Below, in pieces: positions 30,906 through 41,921 of a stretch of 64,000 bases of DNA. Position numbers and translations under genes: made by a program. The notes under the pieces were generated by a model. It worked only from the letters and a program-made list of their open reading frames with translations. It did not search any database and had not been told where the DNA came from. The number at the start of each line of letters is the position of its first letter. Position 1 is the stretch's first letter. Source of the stretch: Anomaloglossus baeobatrachus (taxonomy: Eukaryota > Chordata > Amphibia > Anura > Aromobatidae); assembly GCF_048569485.1 (NCBI RefSeq), contig NC_134357.1, positions 106,483,635 through 106,547,634 of the forward strand. Direction: 5' to 3'.

Positions 30906-32555
30906 GTGTTCCCTTCCTTTAATGTAGATGATGAGGAGATTAAGAGGGAGTGGGAAGATCTGGCCACAAAATGCTCTAAAGGGTTTATGAATCTGCTGAT
31001 TAAAATGAATGATAAAACACTCTCTAAATTAGAGAGGGAGATTGAGGATCTTAAGAAAGACCTGTCTGCCAAATTATCTGAAGACTCCCTTAGTAAACTT
31101 AATGTGGATTTGGAGAGATCTTTCACAAAATGGGAGAAAGATATAATTGAGGTGAAGACAAAAAAGTATAAACGAGACATGGGAGATTATCGTAACAACT
31201 TTGTCTATAGATGGAAGCATCCTCAAAAAAAGAGAAGACCTCCTCCATCTCTCAATCAGACCAGATCCCCCTCTATATCTTCCCTCTCATCAATGGATGA
31301 GGATACATCAGAAAAGAGAGGTTTTATGACGCCCTTTGTCAGCAAATGGAACCCTAATAAAACTAGACAACCTGCGGTGGCAGCTACTAAGCGGAAGATT
31401 ACTCCCCCTGAGTCTCTTGACAAGAAGAGCAGAAACAAAAATAACAATTTAGAGGTAATTAATTTATCTAACATCATACTTACCAAGCCCCAGGTTGAAG
31501 TCTTGGAGCTTGGTCTTTCTTTTGTACCTAAAAGTACGTTTGATTATTTCACAGCGTTGAAAGATCTGAACCTTTTCTCCCGCAAGTTGGTTCTACAGAA
31601 ATTGCACGCCAACAAGGACCCACAGAGAGCCAGTGTCGATATTCCAGAGAGTGAGGCATTGGAGGACTTGGATGAAATAGTGGGTAATTCCACCCCCTCT
31701 GCGTCTGGAGGCAATTTCCCTAAATCCATCTATCCGAGGTCGACCACTTTTCCCCCCTTTTCCCTATGCCCAGCCGTCGAGATTTTTCACAAATTAGTGG
31801 CCAACGATTTGAAAACTTTGGATGGCAGTGTCAGGAGGAGGGATAACTTGACGGCTGGACAGAGGAAAGCTTTAAGGGAATTAAAAAGTCTGCCGGGGGT
31901 TATTATCAAACCAGCAGACAAGGGGGGAAATGTGGTAATCTGGCCCATTAAGATGTACGAACGGGAAGCCTTCAGACAACTGAGGGACAAAGCATCATAC
32001 TCCTCCCTTACCTCCAACCCGACTAACAGCTATATGGTGGATCTCTTTGCAATTATTGACCTGGCCTTCCAAAAAGGGATTATCCCCAAAAAAATTATGG
32101 ATGGACTACTAGTAAAGGACCCCAAAATACCTACATTTTATTTACTTCCCAAAGTCCACAAAGACCCCCTGGTCCCCCCGGGGCGTCCCATTGTCTCTGG
32201 CATTGGGGGGCTGTCTGAGCCGGTATGCAGGTTTATTGAACATTACCTGCATCCCTTGGTTCAGACTTTGCCCTCCTATGTCAGGGACACCATGGGCGTC
32301 CTGCGTCAGATCGATGGGATCTTTGTGGACCCTGACGTCATATTGGCCACGGTTGACGTTGAGTCACTATACTCCTCGATAGGACACGAACATGGACTTC
32401 GGGCGGTGAGATTCTTCCTGGAGATGAGCAGTCTGGATGTATCAATGGTCGAATTAATTTTGAAATTACTTTCTTTTATTTTGACACATAACTATTTTTT
32501 GTTTAAGGATCGTTTCTTTTTACAGGAGCGGGGCACTGCGATGGGCGCGGCGTGA
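30906..32555 (+). pseudogene. Penelope-type reverse transcriptase segment
   Basis: The plus-strand frame of about 549 codons starts with a charged, coiled-coil-like head (LEREIEDLKKDLSAKL). It then shows Penelope-family reverse transcriptase blocks: KPADKGGNVV (about residue 334), TFYLLPKVHKD (about 408), GRPIVSGIGG and ATVDVESLYSSI (about 482). The block with the catalytic Asp pair, RFIDDILIFW, lies downstream near 32645. As part of a broken element it is listed as a fossil. The family copies RNA at nicked DNA and is related to telomerase. Confidence 0.85.
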
Positions 32556-33102
32556 GCGCCTTCGTACGCAAACCTCTTCCTGGGATTCTGGGAGAGGGAG
32601 GTTTTCGGCGAGGGCGTGCCCGCCGTGTCCCATGCGCAGTGCTGGCTCCGTTTTATTGATGATATTTTGATTTTTTGGAAAGGCACTTTTTCAGATTTTT
32701 CTTTATTTATTCATGATTTAAATTGTAATGATTTGAATATCAAACTTACTTTTAAATGCAATGAAAAATGCATTGATTTTTTAGATATACGGATCATGAT
32801 ACATCCTAACTGCTCTATCCAAACGACTATATGTCGTAAAGAAACATCGGTAAATAGTCTGTTGCACGCCTCGTCGGCGCACACTCCCTCCACGGTCTCT
32901 GCAATCCCGATAGGTCAATACCTGAGGGCTAGGAGAGTCTGCTCTACTGATACTCTCTTTAGAGAACAAGCCCAAGATCTTCGGGAGAGATTTGTATCCA
33001 GGGGGTATAGTGGGAGGAGTGTTCGCCGTGGATTCGGGCGTGCTCAGAACACTTTGCGTACTGACTTATTGATTCCTAAATCAAAACAGAAAGAAGAATC
33101 TC

Positions 33103-35735
33103 ATCCGCCTGTTCGTTTCATTTCTACTTTTAATGATCGGTGGCAGGAGATGTGCACAATATTAAGACGTCATTGGGGCGTCTTGAAAATAGATCCATCC
33201 ATTGGGGCCCTTCTCCCATCTGGTCCTCTAATGACATCTCGGCGTGCACCCAACTTGCGGGACAAGTTGGTTCGGAGCCATTATGTAGCCCCAGTACCTC
33301 GCATTTTTGGTGGGGGGAACCGCTAAAAGGGTTCTTTCCATGTGGAACATGTATTGCCTGCCGCAATATGGTGAGGGCAACATCCTTCACATCAGCGGAC
33401 GGCAAAACTGAATTCTTGATCCAACACCATATTACCTGTCGCACAGCCAATGTTATATACTATGCCACATGTGGGTGTGGCAAAGTATATATAGGACTTA
33501 CTACTCGCGAATTAAGATTCCGTACGCGAGAACACGTGAGAGGCATCTTGGCGGCTGTTGACCTTGACCTCGATGATCCCCAGCTGAAGACCCTACCTCG
33601 ACACCATAAGTTAGAACATGGTTGTAATCCTGGGAAATTTAGAGTAAGAGGTATTGATGTGGTTCATCTGGGGACAAGAGGTGGCGATTACACCAAGATG
33701 CTCTCTCAACGTGAATGTAGCTGGATTGTCAGACTTGGGACCATGACACCCATTGGCCTGAATGAGAAGATGAGTTTCTCTTCATTTTTGTAATTTGCCC
33801 TTCGTCTCTCTGGGAGCGGTTCACTGTGTGTGTTCCGCTTTTTTAATTTTTTTATGTGTTTTTAATTCCCCCCTTTTTTGTTTCTTTTTATGAGATGTGA
33901 CCTGTATCTTGGACCCTTGCGAGTGAACAACTTTGGATGTCCTTTTTGGCGAATCCTTGTGCTTGGATCTTCCCTTCCTCTGGATCATGCCTTATGTTGC
34001 AACATAGACCGTGAATTTCTTCCGCTGTATATGTATTCCCCCTTTCTACATAGATTCATCAATAAATGATGTATTTTAATTGGATGTTAATATGTGGGGG
34101 CATTTTGTGGTTATCGGTTTATGTCTGCGTCTCCTTCCCTATAAAGAATTTAGACTTATAAATGTCTATGAGTCAGTAGTATGAATATGAATTGTTGGGG
34201 GGACACGTAGACATAGACACATATATAATTAATTATATTTTTTCCTTTCCATTTTCTGGCTCTCCTCTTTCTCCCTTTTGTACCTCCGCCCTGGTCTAGC
34301 ACAGGACCATGACTGTGTACGACTCACTTAATGAGATATCTTTGGTGTCTAATGATAGTCTTGAGGTAGCCCTTTGTGGCCTCCTTCATCTAAGATGATG
34401 CATTTTTCTTGGTCCTGTGTCTGTACCGGGTCGTAATATCTATGGTTTACACTTGGTAACTTTATGTACTACTGTATTATTGTAACACATACATGTATGT
34501 GTGTGTGTGTATATATGCATATATATTTGTATGTATGGTTACTTTTTTGTATGCCTTATTCAGGTGATATGTGACGCAGGTGTTCTCCCTTTGGGAACAC
34601 TTGGGTCACATACTAGTACTCTGGTTTAATTTATTTCTTCAAAAAGAATAAAGGGGGGGGGGAGATGGATAGTATTTTGTGGAGTAATCTCCGAAAAAAT
34701 GTATATATGTACCCACTTTTCCTGCAGGAGATGGGATTGCATTCTTTTCCTGGTTTATGTCCGCCCTGACTGAGCAGGTGTTTGCCTTATGCCAGTAGTG
34801 TTAAATGAATCATATTTTTGTGTGGCACATGATGTTCATGGGGTATCTACATGTTATGCCCCGCTGGGTGTACAACTCAGTTATATATTATATATGTATT
34901 TCTTGGTATACCCCTCTGGTTCATGGCGGACACACACCAGATTGGGGCATTTTTGTGGACTGTGCTCCAATGAACACCTTTTTATAGACTGTGGAATATG
35001 CTGTTCTCACGAATACAGTGTTATATGTATTATGGGCAGTGCTCCTTACCTATATATGGATTTGCCAACATCCAAGATGGCCGCACGTGATTCGCATGCC
35101 CTGTGCTGCCCGAAGTCTCGCGCGTACTGAGGAGGCTCCGTCCAGCGTGCGGTGACGTTCCTTTGTGAGCGTCACTTCCGTTGGGAGCTCCGGAAGTGAC
35201 GCGCGGGACCCGGACATGTCACAGCGCATGCGGCGCTACAAACGGCGGCAACTAGGCATTATTTCCACCACTATATATACATGGGGTTCACCATACAGGG
35301 TCACACTGCCCCCCGAGGAAGCTGTTCTGCGAAACGCGTCGGGGATTCCCCCACCATCACCTGGACCACTGACACGGCATCTATATTGGCAACATATATG
35401 GGTAAGCACTGCTCTAGAACTGAATAATGTCATATGGTTCCCTTACTGTGTGTGCTCTTTTGGGCCCCCCTTCTTTATTTGACTGTTTGGGACACCACTA
35501 TACAGTAAAGCTGGAGCTAACACTCTTTAACACAATATGATGTTGTTGAGGTCCTAGTATGGGATTTTCCCGATTCTTTCTCCAAACATTGTCTGTATTT
35601 TATGTGTTTCTTTACATGACAGTGCCCATATTTTTTGTTTTTCAATAAACGTTATATTACTAATAGTGACGCATCTGTCTTTGATTATGCAAGGCTTCTT
35701 AAAACTCAGTTTCTTCTCCTTTTTTATCTATCATG
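33103..35735 (+). repeat. Right inverted arm of the Penelope-like element
   Basis: Reverse complement of 28270-30899, containing the endonuclease and an A/T-rich 3' UTR of about 1.9 kb with ttcaataaacgtta near its end. A CpG-containing block at about 35100-35350 (gaaacgcgtcggggattccc) looks promoter-like, as expected if a terminal repeat also acts as the 5' end. Confidence 0.85.
33320..33793 (+). pseudogene. Penelope-type GIY-YIG endonuclease segment
   Basis: A Cys-rich lead (FFPCGTCIACRNM) precedes VIYYATCGCGKVYIGLT and ELRFRTREH, the GIY-YIG nuclease fold with its conserved Arg and downstream His. The segment ends MSFSSFL and a stop. It is mirrored in the left arm. In Penelope elements this nuclease nicks the target DNA. 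The Cys motif ahead of the GIY-YIG core suggests the Neptune/Poseidon part of the family; that placement is inference. Confidence 0.85.
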
Positions 35736-35811
35736 TTATACTGAGTGGCCGTTCTTACTTGATGGGAACCCCATTTGTTACTCCCTTTAATCCTTCAATG
35801 TACAGCATGCT

Positions 35812-36072
35812 GCAGGAAGCAAGCAGGGACCATCCAGGAGCCCAGGAGTGGCGGTCTTGGAGAGTCTGCTGTAAACTTAGATAGATTAATAGACTGTTCG
35901 TTTTGGCAGGGACCTCGCTCAAGAATCTTACCAAGTACATCTTCAGACATGTCTACATGACATCAAATGAGGAGCAAGATGGCACTGGGAACATTATGGT
36001 TCGAAATATGGACCTCCCTGGGTGATTGATTATCATCTTAATAAACTTTACAGAAGTGCCGCTAATTCTTAC
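35812..36072 (-). other. Dehydrogenase intron, 5' part
   Basis: Intron sequence just after the exon donor (gtaagaat on the minus strand). No repeat recognised. Confidence 0.5.
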
Positions 36073-36251
36073 CGTTATCAGATATAGAGCCGACTTTAGC
36101 GCTCATATTAACTAGAATGGCATTGTGCTGCTTGGACTTGTCAGATGGCTGCTCCCCAAAGGCTCCTCTTCCTTTCAAGAGAAGTGGTGAGAAATATTTA
36201 GCCATCAGTAATGGGCCTATTGTATTTGTAGCCATTGCCAGAGAGAGACCC
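36073..36251 (-). CDS. C-factor-like short-chain dehydrogenase, penultimate exon
   Basis: A 179-bp exon with an acceptor (catttctag, 36252 and above) and a donor (gtaagaat, below 36073). It reads AMATNTIGPLLMAKYFSPLL, the helix after the Asn-Asn-Ala-Gly strand of this family, where Asn is part of the catalytic tetrad region. NAILVNMSAKVGSISDN follows, carrying the catalytic Ser strand. It begins and ends in split codons. The last base joins the following exon (26939) to give Gly and then LGGWYSYRMSK. Too short to stand alone, it is easily missed by frame searches. The intron between the exons is about 9.1 kb. Confidence 0.88.
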
Positions 36252-36553
36252 TAGAAATGAGAAAATATTAGGACAGACATTAATAAAGGCAGACCCCCTA
36301 AAGTTTGTAAAGCCGCCCATCTCATTTACTCCATACATTCAGTGACTTTTGCCCCGTGGCCAACTTAAGCATCAGATTCCAAGGCAAGGTATTACAAATA
36401 TTTGCAGCCATGTTACTCAGTTCCCACCCTATAATCTATTGCCTTCTTCAGACATCAGGGCCTGTCCACTCTCTATACTTACCGCACTACAAATAAGATC
36501 TCTCATTAATTCTCAACAGAGGGTAAATGAAGAAGGTAATTCTCCTTCACTAA
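36252..36553 (-). other. Upstream intron of the dehydrogenase gene
   Basis: Unique-looking sequence with no recognised element before the Helitron. The gene's earlier exons should lie further to the right or outside the window. Confidence 0.4.
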
Positions 36554-37778
36554 TCTAATATATAAAGCTGAGTATGTATGTATGTGTGCATGTATGTATG
36601 TCCGGTAAAGGAAACCGCACCGTCACATTTACAATCACAAAATTTTGCACAGACACCCCATGTGACTCAGGGAACATCATAGACTATGTTTTGATGGGAA
36701 AATTTAACCCCGCGCTTTACAGTTACTCTCCAAAAAAACTGCTTCCATTAAAGTGAATGGAGCTGGGAGCCACAGGTCATTAATAGGAGCTGTAATTGGT
36801 TGCTATAGGCAACAAAGGAAATTGTTAGTATAAGAATCTTATGTGTGAGGTAATATGATGTCGGTGGGGAGACAGATAGCGAGGGATAGACTGCAAGACA
36901 GACAGACAGAGAGAGAGAGAGACAGACAGGCACAGACAGACAAAGAAAGAGTCAGACAACAAATGAGACAGTGACAAACAGAGAAAGATAGGAAAAAATA
37001 GCCAGACAGACAGATAAAGAGACAGAGGAAGACAGAGACAGAAACAGACAGACAGAGGCAGACAGGGAAAGAGACAAACAGACAGAGACAGAGGGAAAAA
37101 AGGCAGACAGAGACAGACAGACAGAGAAAGAGACAGACAGAGGCAGACAGGGAAAGAGACAGACAGACAGACAGAGACAGACAGGGAAAAAAGGGAGCCA
37201 GACAGGGAAAGACAGGGAAAGAGACAAACAGGGAAATAGACAGAGACAGAGAGAGACAGACAGAGAGATAGAGAAATAGACAGACAAGGAAAAACACAGT
37301 CAGACACACAGAGACAGACACAGAGAGATAGAGAGACAGACAGATATAGAGAGAGACAGACAGAGAGACTGATACAGAGACCGAGAGATAGACAGAGAGA
37401 GACAGACACTAATAGAGAGACACACAGATAGACAGAGACAGACACACAGATAGACACACAGACATTGACAGACAGACAAATATACAGAGAGAGAGACACA
37501 GACAGAGAGATACAGACAGATAGAGATAGACAGACAGAGACAGACAAGGAAAGAGACAGACAGAGACTGGTAGGCCAAGAGACAGACAGATAGAGAGAGA
37601 GAGAGACAGACAGAGACAAACAGAAGCAGACAGGGAAAGAGAGAGACTGACAGGCCAAGAGAGAGACAGAGAGCGACAGACAGACAAATACAGATAGAGA
37701 GATAGAGAGACAGACAGAGACTGGGAGAGAGACAGAGAAACAGTTACTATCCCGGGCAACGCTGGGTGCTACAGCTAG
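36554..37778 (+). mobile_element. Non-autonomous Helitron, complete ends
   Basis: Starts TCTAATATATAAAGCTGAG and ends with hairpin cccgggcaacgctggg and CTAG. It is inserted between A (36553) and T (37779) as Helitrons do. A GACAGACAGAGA-type microsatellite fills about 36895-37740, producing long Ser/Leu/Val/Cys-rich false reading frames on the minus strand. No Rep/helicase gene is present. Confidence 0.85.
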
Positions 37779-38244
37779 TAACATTATATTTGTACAATTC
37801 TTCTTAAAGGGGTTCTCCGGGTTATTTTTCAGCCTGCCATAGGGAAGCCAGCCTGGGAAAGAAGAAATGGAGCTGCACTCACCCATGGATCCGCTGATTC
37901 TCCAACAGTCAGCGCCGGATCAGAAACTATGAGGTTATGACCAACAGAGACCTGACTAATAAGGAGGCCACTAAAAAACAGGAGACTAGTGATTGGGACG
38001 ACATTGCTTCTGGTCCAGCGCAGAATGACGGAGTGGCGATGCTGGAGTACGGATAACATTCCATGTGCGAGCGTCTTCCTTGACATCAGAACATCACATG
38101 TTGGATCATTTATGTAATAGAGGGGCAGTGCCCCCATAATATAACTGTTCTATGTCTTATGTATTTACTGTTGAATATTATAAATGTATGTGTTGATATG
38201 TAAGTGTTTTTAGATAAGAATAAGCTCTAGATGTAGCAGAGTTA
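37779..38244. other. Intergenic/intronic, weak repeat traces
   Basis: Begins with aaaggggttctccgggttat, a phrase of a common frog repeat; the rest is unrecognised. No coding exon is supported. Confidence 0.45.
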
Positions 38245-38251
38245 GGACCAG

Positions 38252-38411
38252 GGCCGGACTGGCCATAGGGCAATTCTGGCAAATGCCAGAAGGGCCGGTG
38301 CCTGTAGTGGGCTGGTGCCTGTAGTGGCCGCTCAATCTTCAGTCACCACCGCTCTCCTCCGCAGTGTGCGCTGTGCTGTGTCGACCCTGCTGTGCGATTC
38401 TGCGCCGGGCA
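38252..38411 (+). mobile_element. hAT-like repeat fragment (CAGGGCCGGACTGGCC end)
   Basis: The phrase cagggccggactggcca is a known hAT-type terminal repeat start. The body appears to continue after the Tc1 insertion (40069 onward, ctgctgaggagagtgatggt). I do not see the other terminus. Confidence 0.45.
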
Positions 38412-38413
38412 TA

Positions 38414-40066
38414 CAGTTAGGTCCAGAAATATTTGGACAGTGACACAATTATCGCGAGTTGGGCTCTGCATGCCACCACATTGGATTTGAAATGAAACCT
38501 CTACAACAGAATTCAAGTGCAGATTGTAACGTTTAATTTGAAGGTTTGAACAAAAATATCTGATAGAAATTGTAGGAATTGTACACATTTCTTTACAAAC
38601 ACTCCACATTTTAGGAGGTCAAAAGTAATTGGACAAATAAACCAAACCCAAACAAAATATTTTTATTTTCAATATTTTGTTGCGAATCCTTTGGAGGCAA
38701 TCACTGCCTTAAGTCTGGAACTCATGGACATCACCAAACGCTGGGTTTTCTCCTTCTTAATGCTTTGCCAGGCCTTTACAGCCGCAGCCTTCAGGTCTTG
38801 CTTGTTTGTGGGTCTTTCCGTCTTAAGTCTGGATTTGAGCAAGTGAAATGCATGCTCAATTGGGTTAAGAACTGGTGATTGACTTGGCCATTGCAGAATG
38901 TTCCACTTTTTTGCACTCATGAACTCCTGGGTAGCTTTGGCTGTATGCTTGGGGTCATTGTCCATCTGTACTATGAAGCGCCGTCCGATCAACTTTGCGG
39001 CATTTGGCTGAATCTGGGCTGAAAGTATATCCCGGTACACTTCAGAATTCATCCGGCTACTCTTGTCTGCTGTTATGTCATCAATAAACACAAGTGACCC
39101 AGTGCCATTGAAAGCCATGCATGCCCATGCCATCACGTTGCCTCCACCATGTTTTACAGAGGATGTGGTGTGCCTTGGATCATGTGCCGTTCCCTTTCTT
39201 CTCCAAACTTTTTTCTTCCCATCATTCTGGTACAGGTTGATCTTTGTCTCATCTGTCCACAGAATACTTTTCCATAACTGAGCTGGCTTCATGAGGTGTT
39301 TTTCAGCAAATTTAACTCTGGCCTGTCTATTTTTGGAATTGATGAATGGTTTGCATCTAGATGTGAACCCTTTGTATTTACTTTCATGGAGTCTTCTCTT
39401 TACTGTTGACTTAGAGACAGATACACCTACTTCACTGAGAGTGTTCTGGACTTCAGTTGATGTTGTGAACGGGTTCTTCTTCACCAAAGAAAGTATGCGC
39501 CGATCATCCACCACTGTTGTCATCCGTGGACGCCCAGGCCTTTTTGAGTTCCCAAGCTCACCAGTCAATTCCTTTTTTCTCAGAATGTACCCGACTGTTG
39601 ATTTTGCTACTCCAAGCATGTCTGCTATCTCTCTGATGGATTTTTCTTTTTTTTCAGCCTCAGGATGTTCTGCTTCACCTCATTTGAGAGTTCCTTAGAC
39701 CGCATGTTGTCTGGTCACGGCAACAGCTTCCAAATGCAAAACCACACACCTGTAATCAACCCCAGACCTTTTAACTACTTCATTGATTACAGGTTAACGA
39801 GGGAGACGCCTTCAGAGTTAATTGCAGCCCTTAGAGTCCCTTGTCCAATTACTTTTGGTCCCTTGAAAAAGAGGAGGCTATGCATTACAGAGCTATGATT
39901 CCTAAACCCTTTCTCCGATTTGGATGTGAAAACTCTCATATTGCAGCTGGGAGTGTGCACTTTCAGCCCATATTATATATATATAATTGTATTTCTGAAC
40001 ATGTTTTTGTAAACAGCTAAAATAACAAAACTTGTGTCACTGTCCAAATATTTCTGGACCTAACTG
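38414..40066 (-). mobile_element. Tc1-like DNA transposon, nearly intact
   Basis: Both ends read CAGTTAGGTCCAGAAATATT as inverted repeats and are flanked by TA (38412-38413, 40067-40068), the Tc1/mariner target. The inverted repeat identity extends through gacagtgacacaa. A single minus-strand transposase gene fills the middle. Length (1,653 bp) is that of a full element. Confidence 0.9.
38669..39705 (-). pseudogene. Tc1 transposase, one frameshift near the N-terminus
   Basis: The long frame (316 codons from 39619) begins inside the first helix-turn-helix with MLGVAKSTVGYILRKKEL. It goes on through GRPRMTT, the GRPR-like motif, to a complete DDE set: ILWTDETK, VQMDNDPKHTA and NPIEHAFHLL. The natural start is the ATG at 39705 (MRSKELSNEVKQNILRLKKK). 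An A-run of eight where nine is expected (near 39645) shifts the frame before the long part. Apart from that it looks complete at about 345 residues, so inactivation is recent. It would cut and paste the element at TA sites. Confidence 0.85.
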
Positions 40067-40068
40067 TA

Positions 40069-40381
40069 CACACTGCTGAGGAGAGTGATGGTGACCATAG
40101 TTCTCTCTTTCCTGATCAAATGTATTTGCGTCTCTCAGCCATAAATACATTTGAACAATGTAGTGCGGCGCTCGGGTCTGGGCTCCAATGTGCATCAGCG
40201 TGATGAGATCAGCACCTTGCTGATGTCATCATACTGCTGCCGGCGCCAAGGAGACACGTCGGGCAGTGGTGAGCACTCCATGGAGGAGCGGAAGATGAAC
40301 TGGACTGGAGAAGGGGAGAACAATCATGAAAGGGACACAGCTTTCTGAGAGGTAGTGGGGTGAGTACTTTATTCAGAGTGG

Positions 40382-40420
<39 letters not shown>

Positions 40421-40439
40421 GGAGGATATTTTACATAAG
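40069..40439 (+). other. Continuation of interrupted repeat; TG microsatellite
   Basis: Probably the right flank of the hAT-like fragment split by the Tc1 element. A (GT)n run lies at 40385-40418. No gene is supported. Confidence 0.4.
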
Positions 40440-41195
40440 GGCACTGTGGGGGGGGAAATATTTTGCAGAGGCAGTGTGGGAGAGGTATATTAATGAGAGT
40501 GGCAGCTTGGGTTGGGGGAATATTAAGGAGAGCGGCGTGGGGGGTATATTAATGAGTGGCAGTGTCGGGGTATATTAAGGAGAAGGGCAGTGTGGGGGTA
40601 TATTAAGGAGAGTAGCACTGTTGGGATATATTAGGGAGAGTGTCAGTGTGGGGGTATATTAAGGAGAGTGGCAGGATGGGGGTATATTAAGGAGAGCAGC
40701 AGCATGGGGGGTATATTAAGGAGAGTGGCAGCGTGGGGGGTATATTAAGGAGAGTGGCAGCATGGGGGTATATTAAGGAGAGTGGCAGCGTGGGGGTATA
40801 TTAAGGAGAGCAGCAGAATGGGGGGTTTATTAGGGAGAGTGGCAGCGTGGGGGGTATATTAAGGAGAGTGGCAGCGTGGGGGGTATATTAAGGAGAGTGG
40901 CAGCGTGGGGGTATATTAAGGAGAGTGGCAGCGTGGGGGGTATATTAAGGAGAGTGGCAGCGTGGGGGTATATTAAGGAGAGTGGCAGCGTGGGGGTATA
41001 TTAAGGAGAGTGGCAGCGTGGGGGGTATATTAAGGAGAGTGGCAGCGTGGGGGTATATTAAGGAGAGTGGCAGCGTGGGGGTATATTAAGGAGAGTGGCA
41101 GCGTGGGGGTATATTAAGGAGAGTGGCAGCATGGGGGGTATAATAAGGAAAGTGGCAGCGTGGGGGGTATATTAAGGAGGTGCAGCGTGGAACCA
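40440..41195 (+). repeat. Minisatellite, ~29-30-bp unit
   Basis: About 25 units of ggtatattaaggagagtggc followed by agcgtgggg, increasingly uniform toward 40850-41110. Units vary by one G and by agc or agt. The absence of distinct spacers excludes a CRISPR array. Confidence 0.9.
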
Positions 41196-41207
41196 AAAAC
41201 TGCTGCC

Positions 41208-41310
41208 ACGAGGAGTGCAGCGTGCCTTTTAGAGATCATTTCATCTTCAACTTGTTTAACTGTTCTCAATAATAATTTTGACCAGGGGTGTCCAAACTTT
41301 TACATGCCAC
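41208..41310 (+). mobile_element. mariner-like element, right-end fragment
   Basis: On the minus strand the text from 41310 reads CAGTGGCATGTAAAAGTTTG and then gacacccctggtcaaaat, a mariner-type terminal repeat. A TA at 41311-41312 bounds it. Only this end is present, right after the minisatellite. Confidence 0.55.
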
Positions 41311-41312
41311 TG

Positions 41313-41650
41313 TATATTCTTATACATAGGGGCAGTATTATAGTAGTTATATTCTTGTGCATAGGGGCAGTAATATAGTAGTTATATTCTTGCACATAGG
41401 AGTAGTATTATAGCAGTTATATTCTTGTACATAGGGGCAGTATTATAGTAGTTATATTCTTGTACATAGGAGCAGTATTATAGTTATTATATTCTTGTAC
41501 ATAGGGGGCAGTATTCTAGTAGTTATATTCTTGTACATAGGGGCAGTATTATAGTAGATATATTCTTGTACATGGGGCAATATTATAGTAGATATATTCT
41601 TGTACATGGGGCAGTATATTTGTATATGGGGAGTAGTATTATTTTAATTG
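41313..41650 (+). repeat. Minisatellite, ~35-bp unit
   Basis: Units of ataggggcagtattatagta plus gttatattcttgtac occur about eight to nine times with small changes. I know this unit as a common dispersed tandem repeat in frogs. Confidence 0.85.
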
Positions 41651-41749
41651 TCTTGTGCACTTATGCAGTAAAACAGAAGTATTTTGACTGTCCCTACGAC
41701 GGCAGCCATAATGTCACCATTAATAGTGCCAGTGACCCCCCCCCACGAA

Positions 41750-41921
41750 ACCTCGCTCGTTGAGTAAATATTGGAGCTCAATAAGTAAATAATGAAGCTC
41801 GCTGACTAAATAATGGAACCTCGCTGAGTAAATAATGGAACCTCGTTGAGTAAATAATGAAGCTCGCTGAGTAAATAATGGAGCCTCAATGAGTAAATAA
41901 TGGAACCTCGCTGAGTAAATA
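41750..41921 (+). repeat. 22-bp minisatellite, left part
   Basis: Units of gagtaaataatggagcctcgct. The LTR retroelement 41922-47146 interrupts the array, and it resumes at 47147. Confidence 0.85.

Larger units (their letters stand above)
28254..35811 (+). mobile_element. Penelope-like retroelement with inverted terminal repeats
   Basis: The insertion body (28270-35795) is bracketed by CAATGTACAGCATGCT at 28254-28269 and 35796-35811, an exact 16-bp direct repeat and probable target duplication. The arms 28270-30899 and 33103-35735 are near-perfect reverse complements, ~2.6 kb each. The centre carries reverse transcriptase sequence on the plus strand; the right arm carries a GIY-YIG endonuclease and a long 3' UTR. 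About 60 bp at the extreme right (35736-35795) has no partner in the left arm. Penelope-like elements are known for terminal repeats in either orientation. The copy is broken, with about two interruptions, but the arms are so alike that it looks young. It lies in the dehydrogenase intron. Confidence 0.85.

Noticed and set aside
30398-31180. A separate minus-strand gene with a GIY-YIG nuclease
   Set aside because: It is the mirrored left arm of the Penelope-like element, running into antisense of the reverse transcriptase part.
28270-35795. Retroviral or DIRS-type element, because of long terminal repeats
   Set aside because: The reverse transcriptase blocks and GIY-YIG nuclease are Penelope-type; there is no gag, protease, integrase or tyrosine recombinase.
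36825-37886. A 353-codon minus-strand frame resembling a multi-pass membrane protein
   Set aside because: Low-complexity translation of the GACAGACAGAGA microsatellite in the Helitron at 36554-37778.
40440-41195. 29-30-bp repeats with regular spacing, CRISPR-like at first sight
   Set aside because: Contiguous minisatellite units without unique spacers.
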